DNA from: Helicovermis profundi
GTDB taxonomy: Bacteria > Bacillota > Clostridia > Peptostreptococcales > Acidaminobacteraceae
DNA length: 64,000 nucleotides
Reading direction: 5' to 3'
NCBI RefSeq assembly: GCF_033097505.1
Contig: NZ_AP028654.1
Coordinates: 2,862,001-2,926,000 of the forward strand
The position numbers were made by a program, and so were the translations under genes. The notes beneath the pieces are model-generated. The model was given only the letters and a program-made list of their open reading frames with translations, was not told the DNA's origin and did not search any database. Positions 9,346-21,476 of this stretch are shown here, piece after piece. How positions within the stretch are numbered: position 1 is the first letter of the stretch; the number at the start of each line of letters is the position of its first letter.

Positions 9346-10224
9346 TTATTTTAACGCTTCTGCACCACCAACAATTTCAGATATTTCTTGAGTTATAGAA
9401 CTTTGTCTAGCTTGGTTATAAGTTAAAGTAAGTTCTGAAATCATATCATCTGCATTGTCCGTAGCACTTTCCATTGCAACTCTTCTCGCCGCTTGCTCAG
9501 ATGCTGAAGATTCAACCATTCCGCCATAAATTGTACTTTCGATATATTTTGGAATAATAAATTCTAAAACAAATTCAGCTGAAGGTTCATAAGTAATAAA
9601 TTCATAATCCTCCAAATTTTCTTCCTTTACATCAACTTCAGTACTTTTATCAACTTCAACTGGTAATAATTTCAACATAACTGGTTCTTGAGAAATTGTA
9701 CTTTTAAAAGATGTATATATGAATTTTATTTCATCAATTTTTTCTTCAGAATACAATTTCAACGCATTTCTTGCGATATCCTGAGCATGTGAAAAAGTAG
9801 GACTTTCAGAAATATAAGTATAATTTTTAAATACTTTATAATCTCTTTTTTCAAAAAAGTCTGTAGCTTTTTTCCCTATGGTAATAAGTAATGCTGAATC
9901 TTTATTGCTAATTTCATTAGCAAGGAGCTTCATAGCATTTGCATTATAACCACCACATAGTCCTCTATCTGCAGTAACAATAATATATAAAGAATTCTTA
10001 ACTTCTCTATTATTAATATATTCATGCTTAAAACTAGTTTCATTTCTAATTATATCTTGAACAGCATTCATTACGACTTCAAAATATGGTTTAGTCATAT
10101 CCATTCTATTCTTGTTTCTTCTGAGTTTAGCAGTTGATACGAGTTCCATAGCTTTGGTAATTTGTTTCGTGCTGTTAACGCTTTTTATTTTACGTTTAAT
10201 GTCACGAGTACCCATTCCCGCCAT
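9346..10224 (-). CDS. atpG: F-type ATP synthase subunit gamma
   Basis: 292-residue gamma subunit, the rotating shaft of F1. The N-terminal coiled-coil strand TRDIKRKIKSVNSTKQITKAMELVSTAKLR and the C-terminal signature ASEQAARRVAMESATDNADDMISELTLTYNQARQ region are diagnostic. The SD GGAGGGAAT is followed by ATG at 10224. It lies between atpA and atpD with 27 and 36 bases of spacing. Confidence 0.97.
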   Translation of the reverse strand: MAGMGTRDIKRKIKSVNSTKQITKAMELVSTAKLRRNKNRMDMTKPYFEVVMNAVQDIIRNETSFKHEYINNREVKNSLYIIVTADRGLCGGYNANAMKLLANEISNKDSALLITIGKKATDFFEKRDYKVFKNYTYISESPTFSHAQDIARNALKLYSEEKIDEIKFIYTSFKSTISQEPVMLKLLPVEVDKSTEVDVKEENLEDYEFITYEPSAEFVLEFIIPKYIESTIYGGMVESSASEQAARRVAMESATDNADDMISELTLTYNQARQSSITQEISEIVGGAEALK

Positions 10225-10251
10225 TATATTCCCTCCTATGCATATGATTAT

Positions 10252-12318
<2,067 letters not shown>

Positions 12319-12331
<13 letters not shown>

Positions 12332-12852
12332 TTTGTATCCCCTACCTCATCGATAAATTTATCAATTAATGCTTTATGATTTTTCTCGTCAATGTCTTTT
12401 TCTATAACTTTTGATGCAGCTAATATTGCCATTGAAGCGATTTCATCTTTTAAAGTATTAACTGCTTTAACTTTTTCTCTTTCAATGTCTTTATTTGCTC
12501 TTGCTTTAATTTCATGAGCATCAATTTTTGCATCTTTGATTATTTCATTAGATCTGTTTTCACTTTTTAAGATTAATTGTTTAGATATTTCTCGAGCCTC
12601 ATCTTCAGCTTTATTTAGTTTAGTAAGATACTCTTCTTTTAAACTATCAGCTTCTTCGTTTTTAATATCAGCCTCTTTGAATTGATCTGCAATTTCTTTC
12701 TCACGATTTTCCATAAATTCAGTTACCGGTTTAAAAAGGAATTTCTTGAGTAAAAGAAATAATATTATAGTATTCATTATTTGAAAAACAAATGTCCAGT
12801 TAAATTCGACTAGACCTAATCTAAGTTCTGCCACTACATAAGCTGCTCCCAT
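12319..12852 (-). CDS. atpF: F-type ATP synthase subunit b
   Basis: 177-residue peripheral stalk subunit. A single N-terminal membrane helix (about residues 14-37, with VFQIMNTIILFLLLKKFLFKP) is followed by a long charged coiled coil (residues 45-150), the standard build of subunit b. Only one b gene is present, so the stalk is presumably a homodimer. ATG at 12852 is preceded by AAAGGAGGCG. Overlaps atpH; follows the third c-subunit gene. Confidence 0.95.
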
Positions 12853-12887
12853 CTACTACGCCTCCTTTTATTATATTTTATTATAAA

Positions 12888-13181
<294 letters not shown>

Positions 13182-13213
13182 CTAAATATATACTACCAAA
13201 TGTATTTAAACCA

Positions 13214-13744
<531 letters not shown>

Positions 13745-13769
13745 TTATATGAATATAATAATTTTATCA

Positions 13770-14348
<579 letters not shown>

Positions 14349-14354
14349 TTATTA

Positions 14355-15059
14355 TTAATCCATAGCAATTGAAACAAATACCATAGTTAACATTGTAAAA
14401 ATAAACGATTGAAGCAATCCTGCAAATAAATCAAAATAAATATGTAGAAAAGCAGGAATACCAACTTGCATAAACGGAACGTTTATGCCAAATAAAAATG
14501 TTGTAAGTCCACCTAGTGCACCGTATAGTAGCCCCATAATAATCATACCACCTACGATGTTTCCAAATAAACGAAAGCCTAAAGATATTGGAGTTGCAAG
14601 CTCCCCTATAATATTTAGTGGCAATAAAAACCACATAGGCTCTAAAAATCCCTTGAAATACCCAAGTACACCTTTTGAAATAACACCAAAACCATGAATC
14701 ATAAAAAATGTCATCATTGCAAGTCCAATAGTTGTATTCGCATCAGCAGTAGGTGGTCTTATTCCAAATAAACCTGCAATATTTGCAAGCATTATAAACA
14801 ATAATAACGTTCCTACATATGGTGCAAATCCAACTTTATCTTCGCCCATAGTTTGTTTGGTTAAACCATTAATACCATCAACTATGCCTTCGGTGATGAT
14901 TTGCATTCCTTTTGGTACTTTTTGAAGATTCCTTGTTGCAAGAATAGAAAATGCAACCAAAACAAACATAATAAACCATGTTACAGTAACTGTTTCTGTT
15001 ATGGCTATCCCATTACCAAGTTCGAAAACGACTCGTGGTCCAAAACCTTCAGTTCCCAA
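14355..15059 (-). CDS. atpB: F-type ATP synthase subunit a
   Basis: 234-residue membrane stator subunit forming the ion half-channels against the c ring. Five to six hydrophobic segments are visible. The essential Arg is in ATPISLGFRLFGNIVGGMI, and the C-terminal helix LFAGLLQSFIFTMLTMVFVSIA is typical. It follows the subunit I gene with two bases between them and precedes the three c genes. The second residue onward (MGTEGFGPRVVFELGNGI) fits the short N-terminus of Gram-positive a subunits. Confidence 0.95.
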   Translation of the reverse strand: MGTEGFGPRVVFELGNGIAITETVTVTWFIMFVLVAFSILATRNLQKVPKGMQIITEGIVDGINGLTKQTMGEDKVGFAPYVGTLLLFIMLANIAGLFGIRPPTADANTTIGLAMMTFFMIHGFGVISKGVLGYFKGFLEPMWFLLPLNIIGELATPISLGFRLFGNIVGGMIIMGLLYGALGGLTTFLFGINVPFMQVGIPAFLHIYFDLFAGLLQSFIFTMLTMVFVSIAMD

Positions 15060-15061
15060 AA

Positions 15062-15466
15062 TTACCCCTCCTTTCTAAAAATATTCTTATAATATTCTTT
15101 ATTATTTAACAAATTAGTAATCAAAATTACTAATTTTATTAACAAAAGTCCAACGATCGTACCGAGTACATTAATATATGATGCTTTTATTGAAACAAAT
15201 AACACAACTCCCGTTATTATAAACCTAACAAAATATCTTAGACTAGAAAAAAGTTGCGCTTTTGCTGGATCCATTGTGACTGCCTTTTCAATAGTTTTAC
15301 TTAATTCGATAAAATTAAGTGCGCTAATTAATGTTCCAAATAATAGTCCTATTATAAACCTTTTTGGATCATTAATAAAGACTAACGTAAGTACACTACT
15401 TATAGTAAAAAGTAAAATAACCCATTTAAAAATATTTGCTTGAAGCTTTTTTATTTCATTCATCAT
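15062..15466 (-). CDS. ATP synthase subunit I (AtpI-like membrane protein)
   Basis: About 134 residues with four hydrophobic segments (around residues 12-30, 37-55, 70-92 and 95-115) of the ATP synthase I family, which assists c-ring assembly and, in some species, ion supply; the role here is inferred from family and position. It lies between the AtpZ-like gene (11-base overlap) and atpB. The likely start is one of two adjacent ATGs at 15466/15463, behind GAAGGAAT. Divergent in sequence, so family confidence rests mainly on context and membrane topology. Confidence 0.75.
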   Translation of the reverse strand: MMNEIKKLQANIFKWVILLFTISSVLTLVFINDPKRFIIGLLFGTLISALNFIELSKTIEKAVTMDPAKAQLFSSLRYFVRFIITGVVLFVSIKASYINVLGTIVGLLLIKLVILITNLLNNKEYYKNIFRKEG

Positions 15467-15725
15467 TATTCCTTCTTTCATCTCTTTCTTTTTTACTTCT
15501 TTCAGTATCTTTTATAGCCTTTTTTAGAGTAAAACGAATAAGTTCAAAAAAAGCACTAAGCGTACCTAATACAATAAAAAGTAATAAAAGTTTTCCATCT
15601 GCATTAAATTTATCATCCATATATTTTCCAAAATAAACACCACCAATAATAGGAAGTGCAGTCATTATACCTATTTGACTTATTAATGCTAAATTATCAT
15701 ATACACGAAAATTATTTTTTTTCAT
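15456..15725 (-). CDS. AtpZ/AtpI family protein
   Basis: About 89 residues. Two hydrophobic segments (around residues 14-36 and 47-66) enclose the motif GGVYFGKYMDDKF, characteristic of AtpZ-type proteins encoded at the head of atp operons, followed by a highly charged tail (ERSKKERDERRNNDE). AtpZ/AtpI proteins help assemble the c ring and have been linked to Mg2+ or Ca2+ transport; that is family knowledge only. First gene of the operon; the start at 15725 (MKKNNFRVYDNLAL) has a weak SD. It overlaps the next gene by 11 bases. Confidence 0.78.
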   Translation of the reverse strand: MKKNNFRVYDNLALISQIGIMTALPIIGGVYFGKYMDDKFNADGKLLLLFIVLGTLSAFFELIRFTLKKAIKDTERSKKERDERRNNDE

Positions 15726-15915
15726 AACTAACACCAAACCTTGAATTGTTACATTTTAAAAACATTTTTATAAATGTATCTATTGTTTTTGATCAATTTT
15801 TAACAAGTCGAAAATATTAATTAAAGACATATTAGCATTTTACATTTTTTTTTAAAGCAAACAACAATCATTAATTCTGTAAACCAATTAAATCTTTGTA
15901 TAAAGTTCATATACT

Positions 15916-16064
15916 TATAAATGAATTTCTTGGATTCAGAGGGAGTTTTTACTCTCACTGAATCTTAGAAAACATAATCCAGGGCCTTTTTAGAGTTCTT
16001 TATCCCCCCTCTTCTTTAAGAAGTGGGATATTAGAACTATAAGGCATCGGATAAAACTAGCGAT
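15916..16064. repeat. compound hairpin element in the gap between atpZ and mnaA
   Basis: Hairpin 1: GATTCAG/CTGAATC at 15933-15964. Hairpin 2: nested stems GCCT/AGGC, AGTTCT/AGAACT, ATCCC/GGGAT and CTTCTT/AAGAAG at 15984-16045. Hairpin 3: ATCG/CGAT at 16046-16064. The 31 bases 15916-15946 match 32095-32125 in reverse complement at 28 of 31 positions, so it is a repeated element. Folded, compact and extragenic, it may be the remnant of a hairpin-ended mobile element. The rest of 15726-16633 (908 bases) is AT-rich, contains the mnaA terminator and shows no convincing gene. Confidence 0.65.
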
Positions 16065-16594
16065 ACTAAAATATTAATCTCAAAATACAATATTTTTATA
16101 TTTAATTCAAAAGTCACCCACTACTATGAATATATACCCAATGTTTATTTATTAAACACTAAATTTATTTATAATAACCTGATATATTATTTCAATACTA
16201 CTTTTCATTTTTTTTAATACTATTATATGCATTTTTATTAAAACATAATCATGCTTGTAATTTAACAATTTCATATCACACTTTACTAGAATAACACATT
16301 TTTCACTATTTGTAGATAGTTAAAAATTTTAAAAATCGTCAATTTTATATAAAAATACTTACTAATTATAGAATATTTATAAAATTTTTTATTTATATAT
16401 ATTAAACAAATGCTATTCAACAAATATGTATATCGTTATTAATTTAACTTATTTTAATGAATTTGTTAATTTTTTTTAACATTTAAGCATTGTAGGTATA
16501 ACTATTTTATATATACTGATATTTTACATGTTTTATTTAGGTATACTAAAATATTTTCACTAAAAATAATTTTGTGTACTTTTTTAAACAAAAA

Positions 16595-16624
16595 AAATGA
16601 TAATAAATAAATTTATTATCATTT
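16595..16624 (-). terminator. terminator of tagO-mnaA
   Basis: AAATGATAATAAAT and ATTTATTATCATTT form a perfect 14-bp stem with a 2-base loop, followed on the minus strand by TTTTTTTG, ten bases beyond the mnaA stop codon. Confidence 0.8.
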
Positions 16625-16633
16625 AGCAAAATA

Positions 16634-17761
16634 TTAATTATTTAATTTGTAATATTCTATAACACCATCAACAATGTATTTTGATGCTTTTCCATCTCCA
16701 TAAGGATTAACAGCATTTGCCATAAAACCATACTCATCTTCATCTCTTATTAATCTATTCGCTTCTCTTACTATATCTTCTTTAATAACACCTACCATTT
16801 TTACAGTTCCAGCTTCCACGGCTTCGGGTCTTTCTGTTTCTGTTCTAAGTACTAAAACTGGTTTTCCAAGAGACGGTGCTTCTTCCTGTATTCCACCTGA
16901 ATCAGTTAATATCAAATATGATTTTGCAATTAAATTTACAAAAGGTGTATACTCAAGCGGTTCTATTAATATTATTCTTTCATGATTTAATAAATATTTA
17001 TTTGCAATAGCTCTAACTTTTGGATTCAAATGCATTGGAAATACTACTAGTACATCTTCATTTGACTCAACTATATCCCTAACTGCAGAAAATATATTTT
17101 CCATTGGTCTTCCTAAATTTTCTCTTCTATGCGAAGTTAATAAGATAACTTTTTTCTGTTTAAAATCAATATTATTAAGCACCTTTTCTTCAAAAATATA
17201 ATTTTCTTTTACCACAGATTTTAATGCATCAATTACAGTATTACCTGTAACCAGTATATTCTTTTTATCAATTCCTTCTTTAACAAGATTATTAACGTTA
17301 CCCTTAGTAGGCGCAAAATGTATATCTGCAAGCCTTCCTGTAAGCGACCTATTTATTTCTTCAGGGAAAGGGGAATTTTTATCTCCGCTTCTAAGACCCG
17401 CTTCAACATGTCCTACCTTTATCCCATTGTAAAAAGCTGATAATGAGGCCGAAAATGTTGTCGACGTGTCTCCATGCACAAAAATAATATCGGGTTTTAC
17501 TTCTTTAAACAAGTCACCTAATCCTAATAATATTTTCGATGTAATTTCACTTAGTGTTTGTCCCTTTTTCATTATATTAAGATCGTAGTCAGCTTCAATT
17601 TTAAAAATATCCATAACTTGATCAAGCATTTCTCGATGTTGCGCTGTTACACAAACTAAAGATTCAATATTTTCCCTTTTATTTAATTCCAATACAAGTG
17701 GGGCCATTTTGATTGCTTCAGGTCTTGTGCCAAATATAGACATAACTTTAATTTTATTCAT
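16634..17761 (-). CDS. mnaA: UDP-N-acetylglucosamine 2-epimerase (non-hydrolysing)
   Basis: 375-residue cytosolic enzyme interconverting UDP-GlcNAc and UDP-ManNAc, which feeds teichoic acid or other secondary wall polymers and SLH-anchoring polysaccharides. GTRPEAIKMAPLVLEL opens the protein; VHGDTSTTFSASLSAFYNGIKVGHVEAGLRSGD, PFPEEINR and the C-terminal TDSGGIQEEAPSLGKPVLVLR with GTVKMVG are family signatures. It overlaps tagO by 8 bases and shares its promoter. Also known as WecB. The presence of two SLH proteins in the window fits a need for ManNAc-containing wall polymer, though that link is inferred. Confidence 0.95.
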   Translation of the reverse strand: MNKIKVMSIFGTRPEAIKMAPLVLELNKRENIESLVCVTAQHREMLDQVMDIFKIEADYDLNIMKKGQTLSEITSKILLGLGDLFKEVKPDIIFVHGDTSTTFSASLSAFYNGIKVGHVEAGLRSGDKNSPFPEEINRSLTGRLADIHFAPTKGNVNNLVKEGIDKKNILVTGNTVIDALKSVVKENYIFEEKVLNNIDFKQKKVILLTSHRRENLGRPMENIFSAVRDIVESNEDVLVVFPMHLNPKVRAIANKYLLNHERIILIEPLEYTPFVNLIAKSYLILTDSGGIQEEAPSLGKPVLVLRTETERPEAVEAGTVKMVGVIKEDIVREANRLIRDEDEYGFMANAVNPYGDGKASKYIVDGVIEYYKLNN

Positions 17762-18842
17762 TTACATTACTCCTCATTTCTTTTTCATTCTCCATTGGAG
17801 CTTTATTAATTGGTATAAAAATCAAAATACATGCTAATAAAAAAACCAATAAAGAATATATCATTTGACTTTTAACAATTAAAACCGCGCTTAATCCAAA
17901 AAGAGAAGCAATAAAGTATAGTGAAAGAACTGCTTTTTTTTGATTCATTCCTATAAATAATAATCTATGATGTAGATGTCCTTTATCAGCTTCAGCAATA
18001 GACTTTCCGCTTAAAATTCTTCTAATAATTGCAAATGAAGTATCAAAAATCGGTATTCCTAAAATAACTACCGGAACAAACAAAGTAAAGACTGTTGTAC
18101 TTTTAAGAGCTCCCTCGATTGAGGCAATTGAAAGAATAAGCCCTAAAAATAGTGACCCAGTGTCTCCCATAAATACTTTAGCTGGATTAAAATTAAATGG
18201 TAAAAAACCTAATATAGAACCTGCTAAAATAATAGTTAATGCTGCAACTTCAAATCTACCATTTATAAAAGCAACGTAAGTAATAGCAATAGAAGCGATA
18301 AAAGATATCCCCGCAGCTAATCCATCTAACCCATCTATAAGGTTTATTGTATTGGTGATTCCTACAATCCAAAATATTGTAATTGGATAGCTTATCAATG
18401 CACTACTAATATAGATGTAATCCGCACTAGCAAAATAGGTACTTATAAATCCATCAAAAAAATTTGTTAAAAATTCTATTTTAAACCCTGAAAAATACAA
18501 CACTGTTGCAGCTAAAATCTGAAACAATAATTTCTTTTTTGCTGACATTGGTTTTAAGTCATCAAAAAGTCCACAACCAATTATAATTAAAGAACTAGTA
18601 ATAATTCCAAAATTCTTTATAGACGACATTTTAGTTGTAAATAAAAACATACTAATAAATGCAATATAAATCGCAAGTCCTCCAAGTCGCGGAATTGGAA
18701 TTTTATGAACACGCCTATTATCTGTTGGAACATCTACCGCTCCAATAGTAATAGCTAATTTTATTATGTATGGAGTTACAAAATATGCAAGTCCTCCCGT
18801 CATAAACATATATATCAATAATTTAATTATTTCACTATTCAT
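17754..18842 (-). CDS. tagO: undecaprenyl-phosphate GlcNAc-1-phosphate transferase TagO/WecA
   Basis: About 362 residues, polytopic membrane enzyme that starts wall polymer synthesis on undecaprenyl phosphate. Around ten hydrophobic segments are visible. Signature motifs of the MraY/WecA family: AVDVPTDNRRVHKIPIPRLGG near the N-terminus, the DD pair in GLFDDLKP, INLIDGLDGLAAG, and FMGDTGSLFLG; the cytosolic loop GHLHHRLL carries the His-rich motif. The start at 18842 follows GAGGTG; four upstream codons are discarded. First gene of the tagO-mnaA pair, with a good promoter. Confidence 0.94.
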   Translation of the reverse strand: MNSEIIKLLIYMFMTGGLAYFVTPYIIKLAITIGAVDVPTDNRRVHKIPIPRLGGLAIYIAFISMFLFTTKMSSIKNFGIITSSLIIIGCGLFDDLKPMSAKKKLLFQILAATVLYFSGFKIEFLTNFFDGFISTYFASADYIYISSALISYPITIFWIVGITNTINLIDGLDGLAAGISFIASIAITYVAFINGRFEVAALTIILAGSILGFLPFNFNPAKVFMGDTGSLFLGLILSIASIEGALKSTTVFTLFVPVVILGIPIFDTSFAIIRRILSGKSIAEADKGHLHHRLLFIGMNQKKAVLSLYFIASLFGLSAVLIVKSQMIYSLLVFLLACILIFIPINKAPMENEKEMRSNVNE

Positions 18843-18890
18843 TTTACACCTCATGTATTTAATAACATTAAAAAGTCATTATTCACATTA

Positions 18891-18919
18891 ATTCTATACT
18901 GCTTATCATGTAAATACAA
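18891..18919 (-). promoter_or_regulatory. sigma-A promoter of tagO-mnaA
   Basis: Minus strand TTGTAT, 17-base spacer, TAGAAT, about 50 bases upstream of the tagO start. Confidence 0.55.
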
Positions 18920-18978
18920 GTAGCTTACTAATCTGTAACCAAAAAATAATATACTTATAGCATTTTAATGTTTCCCAA

Positions 18979-19522
18979 GCGGTGCAACCGGCTAATTCAC
19001 GCGTCTTCATCGCGCTTCCATTAGCCCCGCCCAGAGTCAAAACTCCCTATGCAAAAACGGCTATAATAGAATTTAAAGTCTTGCCTTCATTCTTTCTTCT
19101 TCTTATTTTGTTATTTTTCATATCTGCGGTGCGACCGGCTAATTCACACGACTAAAGTCGTGCTTACATTAGCCCCGCCCAGAATTAAAACTCCCTATGC
19201 AAAAACGGCTATAATAGAATTTGCAGGCTAGCCTGCATTCTTTCTTCTTATTTTGTTGTATTTCCCAAGCGGTGCGACCGGCGAACACTTCGTCTCCGCC
19301 CCGCCCAGAGTTAAAACTCCCTATGCAAAAACGGCTATAATAGAATTTGCAGGCTAGCCTGCATTCTTCTCTATTATCGTTATTTTATTTTTCAAATTTG
19401 CGGTGCGACCGGCGAACACTTCGTCTCCGCCTCGTCGGGAGTTAAAACTCCCTATGCAAAAACGACTATAATAGAATTTGCAGGCTAGCCTGCATTCTAT
19501 TATAGTCGTTTTTGCGCACCGC
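18979..19522 (-). repeat. array of four cloverleaf-type structured repeats (locus D)
   Basis: Copies start (plus strand) at 18979, 19126, 19269 and 19400. Only the copy 19400-19522 is complete: outer stem GCGGTGC/GCACCGC, arm 2 GGGAGTTaaAACTCCC at 19437-19452, long arm at 19456-19515 with the 14-bp palindrome GCAGGCTAGCCTGC at its tip. The other three keep arm 3, arm 2 and part of the long arm but have lost the far outer strand. The outer stem differs from loci B and F by a compensating A-T to G-C change. On the minus strand the full copy begins two bases after the comEB stop and the truncated copies follow. It fills the 682-base gap 18843-19524 apart from the tagO promoter. Confidence 0.85.
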
Positions 19523-19524
19523 TT

Positions 19525-20013
19525 TTAGTATGCGAATTTATTAACCAACGAGTCGTCGTAGTATATCCAATCACATACTTTTATTTCTCGGTATTCCTTT
19601 TTAGAATCTCTTATAACTATATTTTCTATACCTGAATTTATAATCATTCTTTTACACATTGTACATGAATTTGCATTTTCAACGTATTCACCTGTTTTCT
19701 TTTCTCGTCCTACTAGGTAAAGTGTTGATCCTATCATATCTTTTCTTGCTGCTGATATCATTGCATTTGCTTCTGCATGTACGCTTCTACATATTTCATA
19801 CATTTGTCCTCTTGGAACATTTAACTTATCTCTTGTACAAAATCCTAAATCAATACAATTTTTTCTACCTCTAGGTGCACCTGTATAACCTGTAGATATT
19901 ATTTCATCATTATTTACAATAATTGCACCATAATTTCTTCTAAGGCATGTTCCTCTTTCTAATACTGTTTCGGCTATATCTAAATAGTAATTTTCTTTTC
20001 CAATTCTATTCAT
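19525..20013 (-). CDS. comEB: dCMP deaminase family protein (ComEB-type)
   Basis: 162-residue zinc-dependent cytidine/deoxycytidylate deaminase, converting dCMP to dUMP for dTTP synthesis. Zinc ligands and catalytic Glu are in SVHAEANAMISAA (His, Glu) and NSCTMCKRMIINSGI (two Cys); GYTGAPRG is the conserved substrate loop. An additional Cys/His-rich insertion (RGTCLRRNYGAIIVN, CTRD, CRSVHAE) is usual for the ComEB group. It follows upp in the probable rpiB-upp-comEB operon; the gap to upp holds a structured repeat and another follows its stop. Confidence 0.92.
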   Translation of the reverse strand: MNRIGKENYYLDIAETVLERGTCLRRNYGAIIVNNDEIISTGYTGAPRGRKNCIDLGFCTRDKLNVPRGQMYEICRSVHAEANAMISAARKDMIGSTLYLVGREKKTGEYVENANSCTMCKRMIINSGIENIVIRDSKKEYREIKVCDWIYYDDSLVNKFAY

Positions 20014-20064
20014 TATTTTAAGCCTCCAAAATTTTTATACTCTTATATTAACATTTTAAAAATT

Positions 20065-20193
20065 CGCACTTCGTGCTTACCGCGCTCCGCGCTATTAGCC
20101 TTGTGGAGTGGGCTATCGCCCTATGTAAATTTCACAAACTTTCTCCTCGCAAACTAGTTTGCATACGAAAATTTGTGAAATTTACGCACTGCG
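20065..20193 (-). repeat. cloverleaf-type structured repeat (locus E)
   Basis: Minus strand order: CGCAGTGCG (20193-20185) one base after the upp stop, a long arm 20126-20184 with TAAATTTCACAAA at its base and GCAAACTAGTTTGC at its tip, a CATA linker, arm 2 GGGCgataGCCC (20121-20110) and a GC-rich arm 3 (CGCGGAGCGCG). The closing outer strand is eroded: GCACgaaGTGCG is present instead of GCACTGCG. Same plan as loci A, B, D and F with different stems. Confidence 0.65.
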
Positions 20194-20194
20194 T

Positions 20195-20824
20195 TTATTT
20201 TGTACCAAAAAGTCGATCGCCTGCATCTCCTAGTCCTGGTACTATATATGCATGTTCATTTAATTTCTCATCTATTGATCCTACATAGATATCTACGTCT
20301 GGATGTGCATCTTGTACTGCTTTTAGTCCTTCTGGGCATGATATTAATGAAACTAATTTAATATTAACAGCGCCTCTATCTTTTAGAAATCCTATTGCTG
20401 CAATTGCAGATCCACCTGTTGCAAGCATTGGATCAACTAACAACAAATCTCTTTCTTCTACATCTGATGGTAATTTGCAATAATATTCAACTGGTTTAAG
20501 TGTTTTTGGGTCTCTATATAATCCAATATGTCCAACTTTTGCTGCTGGTAACAAGCTTAAAAATCCATCAACCATTCCAAGTCCTGCTCTTAAAATTGGA
20601 ACTATTCCAAGTTTTCTTCCTGAAATTCTTTTTAAAGTCGCATTACAAACTGGTGTTTCAACTTCAACGTCTTCAAGTGGTAAATCTCTAGTTACTTCAT
20701 ATGCCATAAGCATTGAAACTTCTTTTACTAAATCTCTAAAATCTTTTGCACCTGTTTCTTTGTCTCTAATTAATGTTAATTTGTGCTGAATTAATGGATG
20801 ATTAAGTTCAAAAACTTTACTCAT
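20195..20824 (-). CDS. upp: uracil phosphoribosyltransferase
   Basis: 209-residue salvage enzyme making UMP from uracil and PRPP. The PRPP-binding loop is [17 protein letters not shown] near residue 130; [11 protein letters not shown] and the C-terminal uracil-binding [15 protein letters not shown] are diagnostic. ATG at 20824 follows CCAAGGAGGCTTAC. It lies between rpiB and comEB; a 36-base gap to rpiB suggests one operon. The stop codon is one base from a structured repeat. Confidence 0.97.
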   Translation of the reverse strand: MSKVFELNHPLIQHKLTLIRDKETGAKDFRDLVKEVSMLMAYEVTRDLPLEDVEVETPVCNATLKRISGRKLGIVPILRAGLGMVDGFLSLLPAAKVGHIGLYRDPKTLKPVEYYCKLPSDVEERDLLLVDPMLATGGSAIAAIGFLKDRGAVNIKLVSLISCPEGLKAVQDAHPDVDIYVGSIDEKLNEHAYIVPGLGDAGDRLFGTK

Positions 20825-20860
20825 GTAAGCCTCCTTGGATAATTAAGATATAATAATCAA

Positions 20861-21310
20861 TTACTTTTGATTTTTCTTTTCTATTTCACTTATAAGGTCT
20901 ACTCTTCTTGAGTGCCTTCCGCCTTCAAATTTAGTTTCTAAAAATGCATCTACTATTTCAAGTGCAAGTCCTTTTCCTACAACTCTTTCTCCAAAACCAA
21001 TAACATTTGCATTGTTATGCGCCCTTGACATTTTAGCACTAAATACATCACTAACTGTAGCTGCTCTAATTCCTTTAACTTTATTAGCTGCTAAAGAAAT
21101 ACCGATGCCAGTTCCACAAATAACAATACCTAAATCATAATCGTTAGAAGAAACGGCCTCGGCTACTAGTTCACCATATATAGGATAATCTGTAGAATCT
21201 TTTGAAAAAGTTCCATAATCCTTAAATTCAATACCCTTACTCTCTAAATGTTCCATAACTGTTTGTTTTAATTCATAACCGCCATGATCCGAGCCAATAG
21301 CTAATTTCAT
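20861..21310 (-). CDS. rpiB: ribose 5-phosphate isomerase B
   Basis: 149-residue RpiB/LacAB-type isomerase interconverting ribose 5-phosphate and ribulose 5-phosphate in the pentose phosphate pathway. IGSDHGGYELKQ at the N-terminus, DYPIYGELVAEAV, the catalytic Cys in GIVICGTGIGISLAANK, and GERVVGKGLALEIVDAFL are conserved. Start at 21310 is fixed by CTAGGAGGAAGATT; upstream in-frame codons are not used. A strong promoter lies about 90 bases upstream. Followed by upp. Confidence 0.95.
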   Translation of the reverse strand: MKLAIGSDHGGYELKQTVMEHLESKGIEFKDYGTFSKDSTDYPIYGELVAEAVSSNDYDLGIVICGTGIGISLAANKVKGIRAATVSDVFSAKMSRAHNNANVIGFGERVVGKGLALEIVDAFLETKFEGGRHSRRVDLISEIEKKNQK

Positions 21311-21395
21311 AATCTTCCTCCTAGAAATGTAATCAAGTGATTTTAGATTTTTCAATCACATGATAATGAATAACTTTCTTTAAAAATTCTTAAAC

Positions 21396-21424
21396 ATTAT
21401 ACCAAAGTTATATACACTAAGCAA
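21396..21424 (-). promoter_or_regulatory. sigma-A promoter of rpiB-upp-comEB
   Basis: Minus strand TTGCTT, 17-base spacer ending in TGG, perfect TATAAT: a good -35 with an extended -10, 86 bases before rpiB. Confidence 0.7.
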
Positions 21425-21476
21425 CACCAAATGTCCCTAATTTTACGAGTGACACATGAAATAATTCAGCTATATT

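Noticed and set aside
15726-16633. Protein-coding gene in the 900-base gap
   Set aside because: All six frames are broken by frequent stops and no ribosome binding site precedes any frame of useful length.
18979-19522. Integron attC-like or retron msr/msd array
   Set aside because: No integrase, reverse transcriptase or cassette genes are nearby, and the conserved attC core sites are not visible.
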